Positions 1 to 5,772 of a stretch of DNA of 8,935 nucleotides are shown here, in pieces. Origin of the DNA: Planctomycetota bacterium (GTDB lineage: Bacteria > Planctomycetota > Planctomycetia > Planctomycetales > Planctomycetaceae); contig QWOR01000185.1 of the NCBI GenBank assembly GCA_003669575.1, forward strand, positions 1 to 8,935, in the 5' to 3' direction. The position numbers were made by a program, and so were the translations under genes. The notes beneath the pieces are model-generated. The model made no database searches and had not been told where the DNA came from. It was given only the letters and a program-made list of their open reading frames with translations. Within the stretch, counting starts at the first letter, position 1. The number at the start of each line of letters is the position of its first letter.

Positions 1-9
1 AACACTGAA

Positions 10-38
10 TTGACCCTGAAACCCGATGCAGCTACCAT
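10..38 (+). promoter_or_regulatory. Sigma70-type promoter of the tRNA-Pro gene
   Basis: A -35 box TTGACC (10-15) is followed after exactly 17 bases by TACCAT (33-38) as -10 box, five and four matches to the sigma70 consensus. Transcription would begin near base 45, giving a leader of about 43 bases before the mature tRNA 5' end at 88. Position and spacing support it; it is a motif match only. Confidence 0.5.
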
Positions 39-57
39 CCCACCTCGCCGAACGCGA

Positions 58-74
58 CCCGTTCCTGGAACGGG
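58..74 (+). other. Small hairpin in the tRNA 5' leader
   Basis: CCCGTTC (58-64) and GAACGGG (68-74) form a perfect 7-bp stem with a 3-base CTG loop, ending 13 bases before the mature tRNA. No T run follows, so it is not a terminator. It may be part of the precursor removed by RNase P. The function is inferred from position only. Confidence 0.4.
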
Positions 75-87
75 CTACGTTTCCGAT

Positions 88-162
88 CGGGCTGTAGCGC
101 AGCCTGGCTAGCGCACTTGCTTGGGGTGCAAGAGGTCGCAGGTTCAAATCCTGTCAGCCCGA
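88..162 (+). tRNA. tRNA-Pro, anticodon GGG
   Basis: All cloverleaf parts are visible. The acceptor stem CGGGCTG (88-94) pairs with CAGCCCG (155-161), and the discriminator base is A162. The D stem is GCGC/GCGC (97-100, 111-114). The anticodon stem CTTGC/GCAAG (116-120, 128-132) encloses the loop TTGGGGT with anticodon GGG at 123-125, reading CCC and probably CCU. The T stem GCAGG/CCTGT (138-142, 150-154) encloses TTCAAAT. C1-G72 with A73 is the usual identity set of bacterial tRNA-Pro. The 3' CCA is not encoded (the next bases are CTA), so it must be added by a nucleotidyltransferase. Confidence 0.96.
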
Positions 163-177
163 CTACAGGCGAAATCA

Positions 178-227
178 AAATCCCGTTGTTGGTTGTGAAA
201 GCAACCGGCAACGGGATTTGACCTTTT
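178..227 (+). terminator. Terminator of the tRNA gene
   Basis: AAATCCCGTTG (178-188) is a perfect reverse complement of 209-219. The stem continues inward through two G-T pairs and GGTTG/CAACC (191-195, 202-206) to a GAAA tetraloop at 197-200 closed by a T-G pair. This gives about 18 pairs. TTTT follows at 224-227, after GACC. It starts 15 bases after the tRNA and fits a factor-independent terminator, although the T tract is short and slightly displaced. Confidence 0.75.
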
Positions 228-524
228 ATGGGGTATCTGTCGTCCGGCTGCACCACCGCCGATTGGCACGCCCTGACGGCTTTGCGGAAGGACGTGGGAG
301 TCGCTAGGTCTCTGACGCTCGCGCTCAGCGGTAGGCTCCAAAGCGGGCCAACCAATGTCACTCTGCGTCGACTTCACTGAACTGGAGGCGGCTTCTAACG
401 AGACTGACAAACTGATCGCAGGCGAATAAAGTAGCACGACAATTACGGGGACAAAAAACGCTTGTCAATATCGGGCCATCTCGGGCCTCCCACTCCACAA
501 CACGCCGCAGTCAATTCAGGACGC
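228..524. other. Intergenic stretch, nothing recognised
   Basis: Between the tRNA terminator and the esterase gene I find no RNA gene, convincing promoter or repeat family. Two short TCGGGCC copies (471-477 and 481-487) are the only repetition seen. Minus-strand open frames here run through the tRNA and its terminator and look spurious. Confidence 0.5.
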
Positions 525-530
525 AGAGGA
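525..530 (+). promoter_or_regulatory. Ribosome binding site deciding the esterase start
   Basis: AGAGGA ends 6 bases before ATG 537. The competing in-frame TTG at 462 has no such site, and its extra 25 residues would bury the signal peptide. Confidence 0.6.
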
Positions 531-536
531 CCTCAC

Positions 537-1301
537 ATGAACCCGAGTGAATCGCGATGGATTACTTTTCTCATCGTGTCCCTGTTCGCCGTTTTGGGGG
601 CAGCCCGAGGCAGTCTGGCGGAGAATACAGCAGTCACGCCGGCTCCTGGTGGTGGTGAGCGATGGATGGGGCGGCACGAGGCGATCAACCAGCGCGTGAA
701 AGAGGACAAGGCCGACCTGCTGTTTATTGGCGACTCGATCGTCCAGAACTGGAAGTTTCCCGAAGACGGCAAACCGGTCTGGGATCAGTTCTACGGCAAG
801 CGTCATCCAGCCAATCTGGGGATCAGTGGTGATCGCACGGAGCAGGTGTTGTGGAGACTGACACACGGCAATCTGGACGGCATTTCGCCGAAGCTGGCCA
901 TCATCATGATCGGTCAAAACAACGGGCCGTTTAACACAGCTGAGGAGATCGCCGAGGGGGTCACAGCTGTCGTCAGAACGGTGCGTGAGCGCACACCGAA
1001 CACGAAAATCCTGCTGCTCGGGATCTTCTACCGGGGGGAAGAGCCCAACGAAGAACGACAGAAGCTGGCCAAGACCAACACGATCATCGCGAATCTGGCG
1101 GACAACAAGACTATCCATTACATGGACATCAGTAAGATCTTCCTGCTGCCCGATGGCAAGATTTCCAAGGACCTCATGCCCGACTTCGAGCACCCCAGCC
1201 CCAAGGGATTTTGCGTCTGGGCCGAGGCCATCGAAGCGAAGGTGGCTGAACTGATGGGAGACGCAGGAGCAGCGGGGCCTCCGAAGTGTTCACAGCCCTA
1301 G
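537..1301 (+). CDS. Secreted SGNH/GDSL hydrolase (PAF-acetylhydrolase beta/gamma-like esterase)
   Basis: 254-residue exported esterase, probably removing acyl groups from glycans or lipids. A signal peptide is clear: charged start, hydrophobic residues 9-23, likely cleavage after SLA (26-28). SGNH blocks follow in order: Gly-Asp-Ser67 (nucleophile) in GDSIVQNW, block II around Gly95-Gly98, block III GQNN with Asn129, and block V Asp216-x-x-His219 completing the triad, followed by the family-typical tail PKGFCVWAEAI. The length suits a one-domain PF13472-type protein. I chose ATG 537 over an in-frame TTG at 462, because AGAGGA (525-530) lies 6 bases before it and the signal peptide then begins at the N-terminus. 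It stands alone. Block III has Gln where related enzymes usually have Thr (GTNN). The substrate cannot be read from sequence; carbohydrate acetylesterase activity is likely from the sulfatase and epimerase nearby, but this is inference. Confidence 0.88.
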   Translation: MNPSESRWITFLIVSLFAVLGAARGSLAENTAVTPAPGGGERWMGRHEAINQRVKEDKADLLFIGDSIVQNWKFPEDGKPVWDQFYGKRHPANLGISGDRTEQVLWRLTHGNLDGISPKLAIIMIGQNNGPFNTAEEIAEGVTAVVRTVRERTPNTKILLLGIFYRGEEPNEERQKLAKTNTIIANLADNKTIHYMDISKIFLLPDGKISKDLMPDFEHPSPKGFCVWAEAIEAKVAELMGDAGAAGPPKCSQP

Positions 1302-1637
1302 GGCTGCAACTCTCTGGTCGGAGCCAGGTGGAAGCGAGTGAGAGATTCCTGATCGCTGATGTCCTGATTCAGGTGCCCAGATTCCAAGCTCAACGATGAC
1401 TCAGTGACATGTCATCCCAGCAACGAGTCTTGCCATGGAAGTGGCATCAGGGAACGAACAGGATTCATCGCCAACGCCTCTTGAGCTCACGCACATCGGT
1501 CGGCCCAAAGCAGGCCAAACGATGCCACCCAGCGAACGTGAACACCACCCACAAAAATCCGTTTCACCGATCGGCGTACGTTCTGAATGCTCTATGAATC
1601 CTCAGGTTCTCACGGACTTAAGCAAGATCAGCAACAT
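1302..1637. other. Convergent intergenic region, nothing coding seen
   Basis: This lies between the 3' ends of the esterase (plus) and the H-NOX-GNAT gene (minus). A 14-bp perfect palindrome CAGCCCTAGGGCTG (1293-1306) overlaps the esterase stop codon TAG at 1299-1301, and a 10-bp palindrome TGACATGTCA lies at 1405-1414. Neither has a T run, so neither is a confident terminator. Short plus-strand frames between 1409 and 1868 show no domain, no ribosome site and no protein-like composition; I do not call them genes. Confidence 0.45.
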
Positions 1638-3071
1638 TCAAAGGATTCCATTCAGCGACACACAATAGATTCGACTGTAGTCGAAACGAGGGTCTACACC
1701 TTTGTACAGACGATTGAATTGGTAAACTTCAACCATCCCGAATTCCTTCGCAAGTGTGACCGCAGAAGAATTGTGTACAGGCACATCGAGAAAGACAGCT
1801 TCCGACGGAAAGTTCGCAAGACAACGATTCAGAGGAGCAGAGGCAATGTCATCAGTATCTGCGACTAGTAATAATATTCGGATCCCATTTCGACTGTGGC
1901 CCGATACGCATACCCCCCGAATCGCAGTCCCGTCGACGTACACCCAAGAGAGGCGTCCCACCTCTTCCAGCACCGATGCGATCAAATGATCTCGTCTCAT
2001 CCGGAAACATTGTGCGTCGTAGTCTGCAATTGACTCGACGGGCACAGATGTTGCTGACACGACGTTTGTATCTGGAATAAGCACACGAGGCACACCGAAG
2101 GCCTTCATGTGCCGAATCCGTTGTGACGGAGCGAATGAGTATTTCAATGCCGTTGGAACAAATGAGGCCGGAACATCCATCCCGATCGTTGCATCTCCGG
2201 TAAGTTGCGAGGACAGCCCGGCCAATCCTGCCTCCAGCAAGCTCTTCCCGATCCCAGAGAATCGGTACTCGGGATCAACCACAACAGCCAGAATGAGTCC
2301 GAACGATGGATTCACTCGACAGGTCCAGACGACACCGACAGTTTGGTCGTGAAGCTTCGCAACCACGCCATCGGTCGAGGCCATTTTCTGCAGGATATTG
2401 ACATATACGATACGGGGATTGATCCCTTCACCTGAAAGCCAAAGCATCAACAACGAGAGATCAGTTGGTGTCGCCTCGATAATCTGAAACATATCGGTAC
2501 GTGCAAAACTGACTTGCTGCTTTTTTCGGTCTGTCAACAATGTGATATCAAAAACGCATTGAGCATCCCCACGCAGGGTACATTCGGTCTCACGGAGAGC
2601 AACGTATTCCTGATGCAGATTTCCGACGCCGACAACGATTCCTCGCGCAAGCCGACAGAGGTTCCTTGGCGACGAATAAGTAAGAAGTGCCCGATGCTGC
2701 CCCAGCCTCTTCAAGACCAGCTTTGGCGGGAGCACTCCAGGGACTTCCTGACGAACCCTACTGTGGAAGATCTGATGAACCCGCTCCAACAACTCGAACA
2801 TAGTCCACTGTGGATCAAGTAGATCCGAGTAAAATGAGAGCAGTTCGGGTGCGAGGAACTTACCGAATTCCTCCAAAAAATCTCCCGGTGCCTGCATGAA
2901 GACCCGAGATGCGGCCATGACCAAAGCCATGGTTTCGCCATCGGAATAGGCTTGATTGGGCAGGTAGGTTTTTGGAGGCAAGCCACACTCTCGACACACG
3001 AGTTGCCATGCAAACGGCCCCCCAACACGGTGAATGAACTTTTGAAATTGAACGAGAATCAATCCGTGCAT
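1638..3071 (-). CDS. H-NOX (heme-NO-binding) domain fused to YitH-like GNAT acetyltransferase
   Basis: 477 residues, no signal peptide, predicted cytoplasmic. Residues 1-180 are an H-NOX/HNOB domain. Ile5 matches the heme-contacting Ile5 of Thermoanaerobacter H-NOX. His103 is the proximal heme ligand, fixed by spacing to Pro111-Gly112 and Pro115-Pro116 (known structural proline at +13). Tyr132-x-Ser134-x-Arg136 is the heme-propionate motif, 29 residues after the histidine as in that protein. After a linker (about 181-192), residues 193-330 are a GNAT fold with acetyl-CoA motif A, Arg270-x-x-Gly273-x-Gly275. Residues 340-477 resemble the second half of YitH-type acetyltransferases (FLDVPVHN, then FGMVEVYQFNRLYKG). 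Inferred role: heme-gated acetyl transfer, with NO as the likely ligand. Monocistronic; the start has only a weak AGG upstream. Composition is less GC-rich than neighbours. A V4R sensor domain is the main alternative for the N-terminus, but the His/YxSxR spacing favours H-NOX. The substrate is unknown. Confidence 0.85.
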   Translation of the reverse strand: MHGLILVQFQKFIHRVGGPFAWQLVCRECGLPPKTYLPNQAYSDGETMALVMAASRVFMQAPGDFLEEFGKFLAPELLSFYSDLLDPQWTMFELLERVHQIFHSRVRQEVPGVLPPKLVLKRLGQHRALLTYSSPRNLCRLARGIVVGVGNLHQEYVALRETECTLRGDAQCVFDITLLTDRKKQQVSFARTDMFQIIEATPTDLSLLMLWLSGEGINPRIVYVNILQKMASTDGVVAKLHDQTVGVVWTCRVNPSFGLILAVVVDPEYRFSGIGKSLLEAGLAGLSSQLTGDATIGMDVPASFVPTALKYSFAPSQRIRHMKAFGVPRVLIPDTNVVSATSVPVESIADYDAQCFRMRRDHLIASVLEEVGRLSWVYVDGTAIRGVCVSGHSRNGIRILLLVADTDDIASAPLNRCLANFPSEAVFLDVPVHNSSAVTLAKEFGMVEVYQFNRLYKGVDPRFDYSRIYCVSLNGIL

Positions 3072-3076
3072 GACCG

Positions 3077-3108
3077 CTGCCTACCTGTCTACGTACCTAC
3101 CTGCCTAC
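3077..3108 (-). repeat. Four tandem octamers in the H-NOX-GNAT leader
   Basis: Read on the minus strand, 3108 to 3077 is four consecutive 8-base units: GTAGGCAG, GTAGGTAC, GTAGACAG, GTAGGCAG. Each begins GTAG, and the first and last are identical. The array starts 5 bases before the start codon at 3071 and abuts the palindrome at 3109-3124. It may come from replication slippage or serve as a binding or translational control region. Confidence 0.7.
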
Positions 3109-3124
3109 CATCGGTATACCGATG
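3109..3124. promoter_or_regulatory. Perfect 16-bp palindrome, candidate operator of the H-NOX-GNAT gene
   Basis: CATCGGTATACCGATG is its own reverse complement over all 16 bases. It lies 37 bases before the start codon at 3071, directly next to the octamer array. Its centre reads TATACC on the minus strand, a possible -10 box, so a dimeric regulator bound here could block the promoter. No convincing -35 box was found 16-18 bases upstream. Known NO-regulator sites were not recognised. Confidence 0.45.
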
Positions 3125-3156
3125 AATCCACCTGGTGAACGTAGCATCTCAGGATT

Positions 3157-3190
3157 TTGCGCCATGTGACGAAACCTGTTGCGCCAGGTG
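3157..3190 (+). repeat. Direct repeats at the left end of the IS
   Basis: TTGCGCCATGTG (3157-3168) and TTGCGCCAGGTG (3179-3190) agree at 11 of 12 bases and are 22 bases apart, two helical turns. They could be paired transposase-binding sites. The second copy is also part of CCAGGTGGA (3184-3192), an exact inverted match to TCCACCTGG at 3127-3135 outside the proposed IS end. Confidence 0.5.
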
Positions 3191-3206
3191 GAATTGCGGA
3201 TCAGAA

Positions 3207-3238
3207 TATCTCCTTTCGTAAGTCTTGCGAAGGAGGTG
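3207..3238 (+). promoter_or_regulatory. Hairpin covering the transposase ribosome binding site
   Basis: CTCCTTTCG (3210-3218) pairs with CGAAGGAG (3228-3235) with one bulged T. The stem extends outward through T3209-G3236, A3208-T3237 and T3207-G3238. The strong Shine-Dalgarno AGGAGG (3231-3236), 8 bases before ATG 3245, lies wholly inside the stem. In other IS families such hairpins prevent translation from transcripts that read in from outside; that role is inferred here. Confidence 0.55.
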
Positions 3239-3244
3239 TTTGTG

Positions 3245-4129
3245 ATGGAGGTCGTCATTTGGAACTCTGTACTTGCTGTGCTCAAGCAGGTCAACAAGCG
3301 TCATCCACGAGCGAAAGAGACCTATTCCCATGAGGACATCGTTCGTGTCTGGTTCTGGGCCGTGATTCACGATCGGCCAGTCTCATGGGCGACTCGAAAA
3401 GCGAACTGGCCTTTGCATTACCGGAGACGTGCCATTCCGTCTTCATCCACGATGTCACGGCGGTTACGTTCCCCCGAGGTTCAAACTTTAATTCGTATGG
3501 TCGAGGAAGGCACAATCCAACCGAGTCAGACTCGACCTCTGGCCTGGATCGTGGATGGCAAGCCACTGGTCATCGGCAATTGCTCCAAAGATCGTGATGC
3601 CGGTTATGGACGCGCCGGTCGTGGCAACTCCAAGGGATACAAGCTGCATGTGATTTGCAGCTTCGATGGTCAAATCGCAGCCTGGGACGTGGCCCCGATG
3701 AACATTGATGAACGAGTGATGGGCCGTCAACTGGTTCGCGAATCACGAATTCAAGGCTACTTGTTGGCGGACGGAAATTATGATTCGAACCCACTTCATG
3801 ATGTCTGCGCCGAAGTCGGAAATCTGCAACTCGTGGCCCGCCCTCGTGGCGGGTATGGTCTGACCAGACGACGCAAATCTCAAAGCACGGGCCGAAGGCG
3901 ATCGATCACACTTCTGGAGAATCCCAGCCCGATGTTCGGTCGCACACTGTTGAACCTGCGTGACGAAATCGAACGCCACTTCGGGAACCTGACCAACTGG
4001 GGCGGGGGCTTAACCCACTTACCGCCCTGGGCTCGAACACTTCCAAGAGTCCATCGCTGGGTTCAAGCCAAACTGATCCTGAACGCCCTCAAACGACGAC
4101 ATCGTTCAACAACTTACGGCAACTCATGA
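3245..4129 (+). CDS. DDE transposase of an IS4/IS5-like insertion sequence
   Basis: 294 residues, apparently full length. It carries out cut-and-paste transposition through an RNase H-like catalytic core. The triad is visible: Asp104 in the strand WIVDGKPL, Asp176 in LLADGNYDSN, and Glu243 in the C-terminal signature RDEIERHFGNL, which matches the R-x3-E/IE-R-x-F pattern of PF01609 transposases. A basic stretch between the second Asp and the Glu and the closing RWVQAKLILNALKRR also fit. I chose ATG 3245, not the upstream in-frame ATG at 3179, because AGGAGG at 3231-3236 is ideally placed and the first 22 residues of the longer reading look unlike a domain. No frameshift or stop interrupts it, so it may be active. 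The assignment to IS4 or IS5 is not certain without a database. Confidence 0.88.
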   Translation: MEVVIWNSVLAVLKQVNKRHPRAKETYSHEDIVRVWFWAVIHDRPVSWATRKANWPLHYRRRAIPSSSTMSRRLRSPEVQTLIRMVEEGTIQPSQTRPLAWIVDGKPLVIGNCSKDRDAGYGRAGRGNSKGYKLHVICSFDGQIAAWDVAPMNIDERVMGRQLVRESRIQGYLLADGNYDSNPLHDVCAEVGNLQLVARPRGGYGLTRRRKSQSTGRRRSITLLENPSPMFGRTLLNLRDEIERHFGNLTNWGGGLTHLPPWARTLPRVHRWVQAKLILNALKRRHRSTTYGNS

Positions 4130-4308
4130 AAAATCCTGCGGAGCTTGGGAACGAGATCCAAATCGACAAGTCATTTTCAATCATCACTCTGCCATTTTCA
4201 GACAATCCGAAACATAGCCTCGGATGGCCAGTTGCAGCTGTTCATGCCATCTGATGCGGGCTATACACTCTGGCCAGCCCTTCTGGTCTCCGGTCAGGTG
4301 TTTCATCC

Positions 4309-5613
4309 ATGCGTATGCTCGCCGCTCTTCTGGTGTTGTCCAGCTTCTGCCTCCACAAGCCACTCGTGGCTGCTGAGCCCGTGCGGCCGACGGCGAAGAT
4401 CTTGTGCGAGAGGGCTGAGCAGTGTCGGCAGATCCTCAAGACGAACATCGTGTCGTTCTACCTTCCCGCCTGTGTGGATCAGAAGAATGGCGGGTATCTC
4501 GAATGGCTCGATGGCGACAAATTCGCTCCGACTGGTCAGAAGTTCCTCACGCTTCAGGCCCGCCAGCTGTGGTTCTTCAGCACGATTGCCGCTGAGGGGA
4601 TCGAGAAGGACGCGGCCCTTCGTGCGGCCAGATCGGGTTTCGATTTCATTCAGAGCAAGTTCCGTGATTCGGTCCACGGCGGCTATTTTGCCATGGTCTC
4701 CGATGAGGGATCGCCCGCCGATCGTCGCAAGCATGTCTACCTGAATTCGTTCACGCTCTATTCAATCGCTGCCTACTACCGCGCTTCGAACGACCCCACT
4801 GCTCTCAACGCAGCACAGAGTTTGTTTCGCACGATGGAAGAGAAGTGCTACGACAAGACGCACGGTGGATATGTCGAGTTCTTCGAAGAGAACTGGACGC
4901 CCATTCTTGATCGCAGTGCGCAGTCCTTTATTGGGAAGGGGGGGACGAAGACCTACAACACGCACCTGCATGTGTTGGAGGCTTTCACCGAGTTGTATCG
5001 AGTCTGGCCCGATCCGCTGGTTCGGCAGCGGCTGGAGGAGACGCTGCTGATCAATACGCAGACGGTCCGCCTGCCCGAGTACGGCTGTAACGTGGATGGC
5101 TTTACGCCCGAGTGGACGCCGATCCAAACCCCGGAAAACCGCCGGGCCAGCTATGGTCACGATGTCGAGGGAGCGTGGCTGTGCCTTGACGCCGCTCGTG
5201 CGCTGAGCAATTCACCCCGTCTGCTGCGAGGCTGGGCCGAAGGGCTGGTCAGTTACAGCCTTCAGCATGGTTACGACAATCAGCACGGAGGTTTCTATAA
5301 CTCCGGCCCGTTGGGCAAGGCCTCCGATGACACGAACAAAGTCTGGTGGGTCCAGGCCGAGGCACTGGTCGCTCTGCTGGAGTTGTACAAGCTCTCGGGA
5401 GATGTCCGGTATTACCAGGCGTTCGAAGAGACTCTCTCATTCATCACGAAACACCAGCTGGCCCCGGGTGGAAGCTGGTGGACCTCCTGCCAGGCCGACG
5501 GAACACCGTTGAATAACCTGCGAACCTCGATGTGGCAGGGCGGGTATCACAATGGCCGGGCGATGATTCTGAGTGCCGCACTGCTGGATGAGTTGGCGAA
5601 GGGCGCGAAGTAA
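4309..5613 (+). CDS. Secreted AGE-family sugar epimerase/isomerase (cellobiose 2-epimerase-like)
   Basis: 434 residues, (alpha/alpha)6-barrel epimerase of the N-acylglucosamine 2-epimerase/cellobiose 2-epimerase superfamily, which interconverts C2 epimers or aldose/ketose forms of sugars. Family marks in order: Gln83-Ala-Arg85 with LWFFS, NTHLHVLEAF (His219, His221), SYGHDVEGAW (His284), WWVQAEAL (346-353) and GGYHNGRA (His414). The three essential histidine positions are thus present, and the last motif resembles cellobiose 2-epimerases more than GlcNAc 2-epimerases. A signal peptide is evident (hydrophobic residues 4-14, likely cleavage near VAA22), although most characterised relatives are cytoplasmic. 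ATG 4309 was chosen because it gives this signal peptide; ATG 4315 is possible. No good Shine-Dalgarno was seen. The IS ends 170 bases upstream. The sugar substrate is unknown; glycan degradation with the convergent sulfatase is inferred. Confidence 0.87.
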   Translation: MRMLAALLVLSSFCLHKPLVAAEPVRPTAKILCERAEQCRQILKTNIVSFYLPACVDQKNGGYLEWLDGDKFAPTGQKFLTLQARQLWFFSTIAAEGIEKDAALRAARSGFDFIQSKFRDSVHGGYFAMVSDEGSPADRRKHVYLNSFTLYSIAAYYRASNDPTALNAAQSLFRTMEEKCYDKTHGGYVEFFEENWTPILDRSAQSFIGKGGTKTYNTHLHVLEAFTELYRVWPDPLVRQRLEETLLINTQTVRLPEYGCNVDGFTPEWTPIQTPENRRASYGHDVEGAWLCLDAARALSNSPRLLRGWAEGLVSYSLQHGYDNQHGGFYNSGPLGKASDDTNKVWWVQAEALVALLELYKLSGDVRYYQAFEETLSFITKHQLAPGGSWWTSCQADGTPLNNLRTSMWQGGYHNGRAMILSAALLDELAKGAK

Positions 5614-5667
5614 CTGGAGTACTGGCGGATTACCTCGTCATTAGCGTTCCGAGGAGAGTCACATCAG

Positions 5668-5754
5668 GAGCGGCGGGCGTGAGCCTGCCGAGGCCACCCG
5701 GATCTCTGTGCGTTTGTGACGCTCCACGACTCGGCAGACTGACGCCCACCGCTC
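5668..5754. repeat. Paired GC-rich inverted repeat between convergent genes (REP-like or bidirectional terminator)
   Basis: The left arm (5668-5692) and the complement of the right arm (5730-5754) match at 22 of 25 bases, with a 37-base loop. Each arm is also partly self-complementary: CGGCGGGC-GTGA-GCCTGCCG on the left, and a weaker equivalent on the right. It resembles two head-to-head copies of a small palindromic repeat. It lies between the stop codons of the epimerase (5613) and sulfatase (5773) genes, so it may end transcription from both sides. No T runs are present. Confidence 0.65.
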
Positions 5755-5772
5755 TCGGAAGGCGATCGACGC

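Larger units (their letters stand above)
3150..4138 (+). mobile_element. Insertion sequence of about 990 bp with one DDE transposase gene
   Basis: One transposase gene fills the element. The ends carry short inverted repeats: CAGGATTTT at 3150-3158 and its complement AAAATCCTG at 4130-4138, the latter beginning immediately after the transposase stop codon. Similarity inside the first 9 bases is poor. Flanking bases (TCT before, CGG after) show no target duplication, so the exact borders are uncertain or the insertion is old. The element lies between the divergent H-NOX-GNAT and epimerase genes; without it their spacing would be about 250 bases. Confidence 0.65.

Noticed and set aside
32..361. 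109-codon minus-strand frame through the tRNA
   Set aside because: It contains GFEPATSCTPSKCASQAALQ, the translation of the complement of a tRNA-Pro gene, a well-known false protein in databases; the frame also crosses the terminator.
516..1193. 225-codon minus-strand frame inside the esterase gene
   Set aside because: Complete overlap with a gene that has all SGNH motifs; the product has no recognisable domain and no ribosome site.
1409..1868. Short plus-strand frames after the esterase
   Set aside because: Three overlapping frames, none with a ribosome site or protein-like pattern; the last overlaps the H-NOX-GNAT gene.
2530..2660. Reading the N-terminal domain of 1638-3071 as a V4R domain
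   Set aside because: The end of the domain (Cys164 to Cys172) looks V4R-like, but the proximal His, PG, PP and YxSxR positions at exact H-NOX spacing, and the MHGLI start, fit H-NOX better. The folds are related.
2774..2776. His99 as proximal heme ligand
   Set aside because: His99 also lies in the helix, but only His103 has the correct distance to Pro-Gly, Pro-Pro and the YxSxR motif.
3147..4141. Target-site duplication around the IS
   Set aside because: The bases directly outside the proposed ends (TCT and CGG) do not match, and no longer direct repeat was found within about 10 bases.
4145..4744. 199-codon plus-strand frame overlapping the epimerase start
   Set aside because: The product is rich in Ser, Arg and Cys, as expected from an out-of-frame reading of GC-rich coding sequence, and the epimerase frame is the real one.
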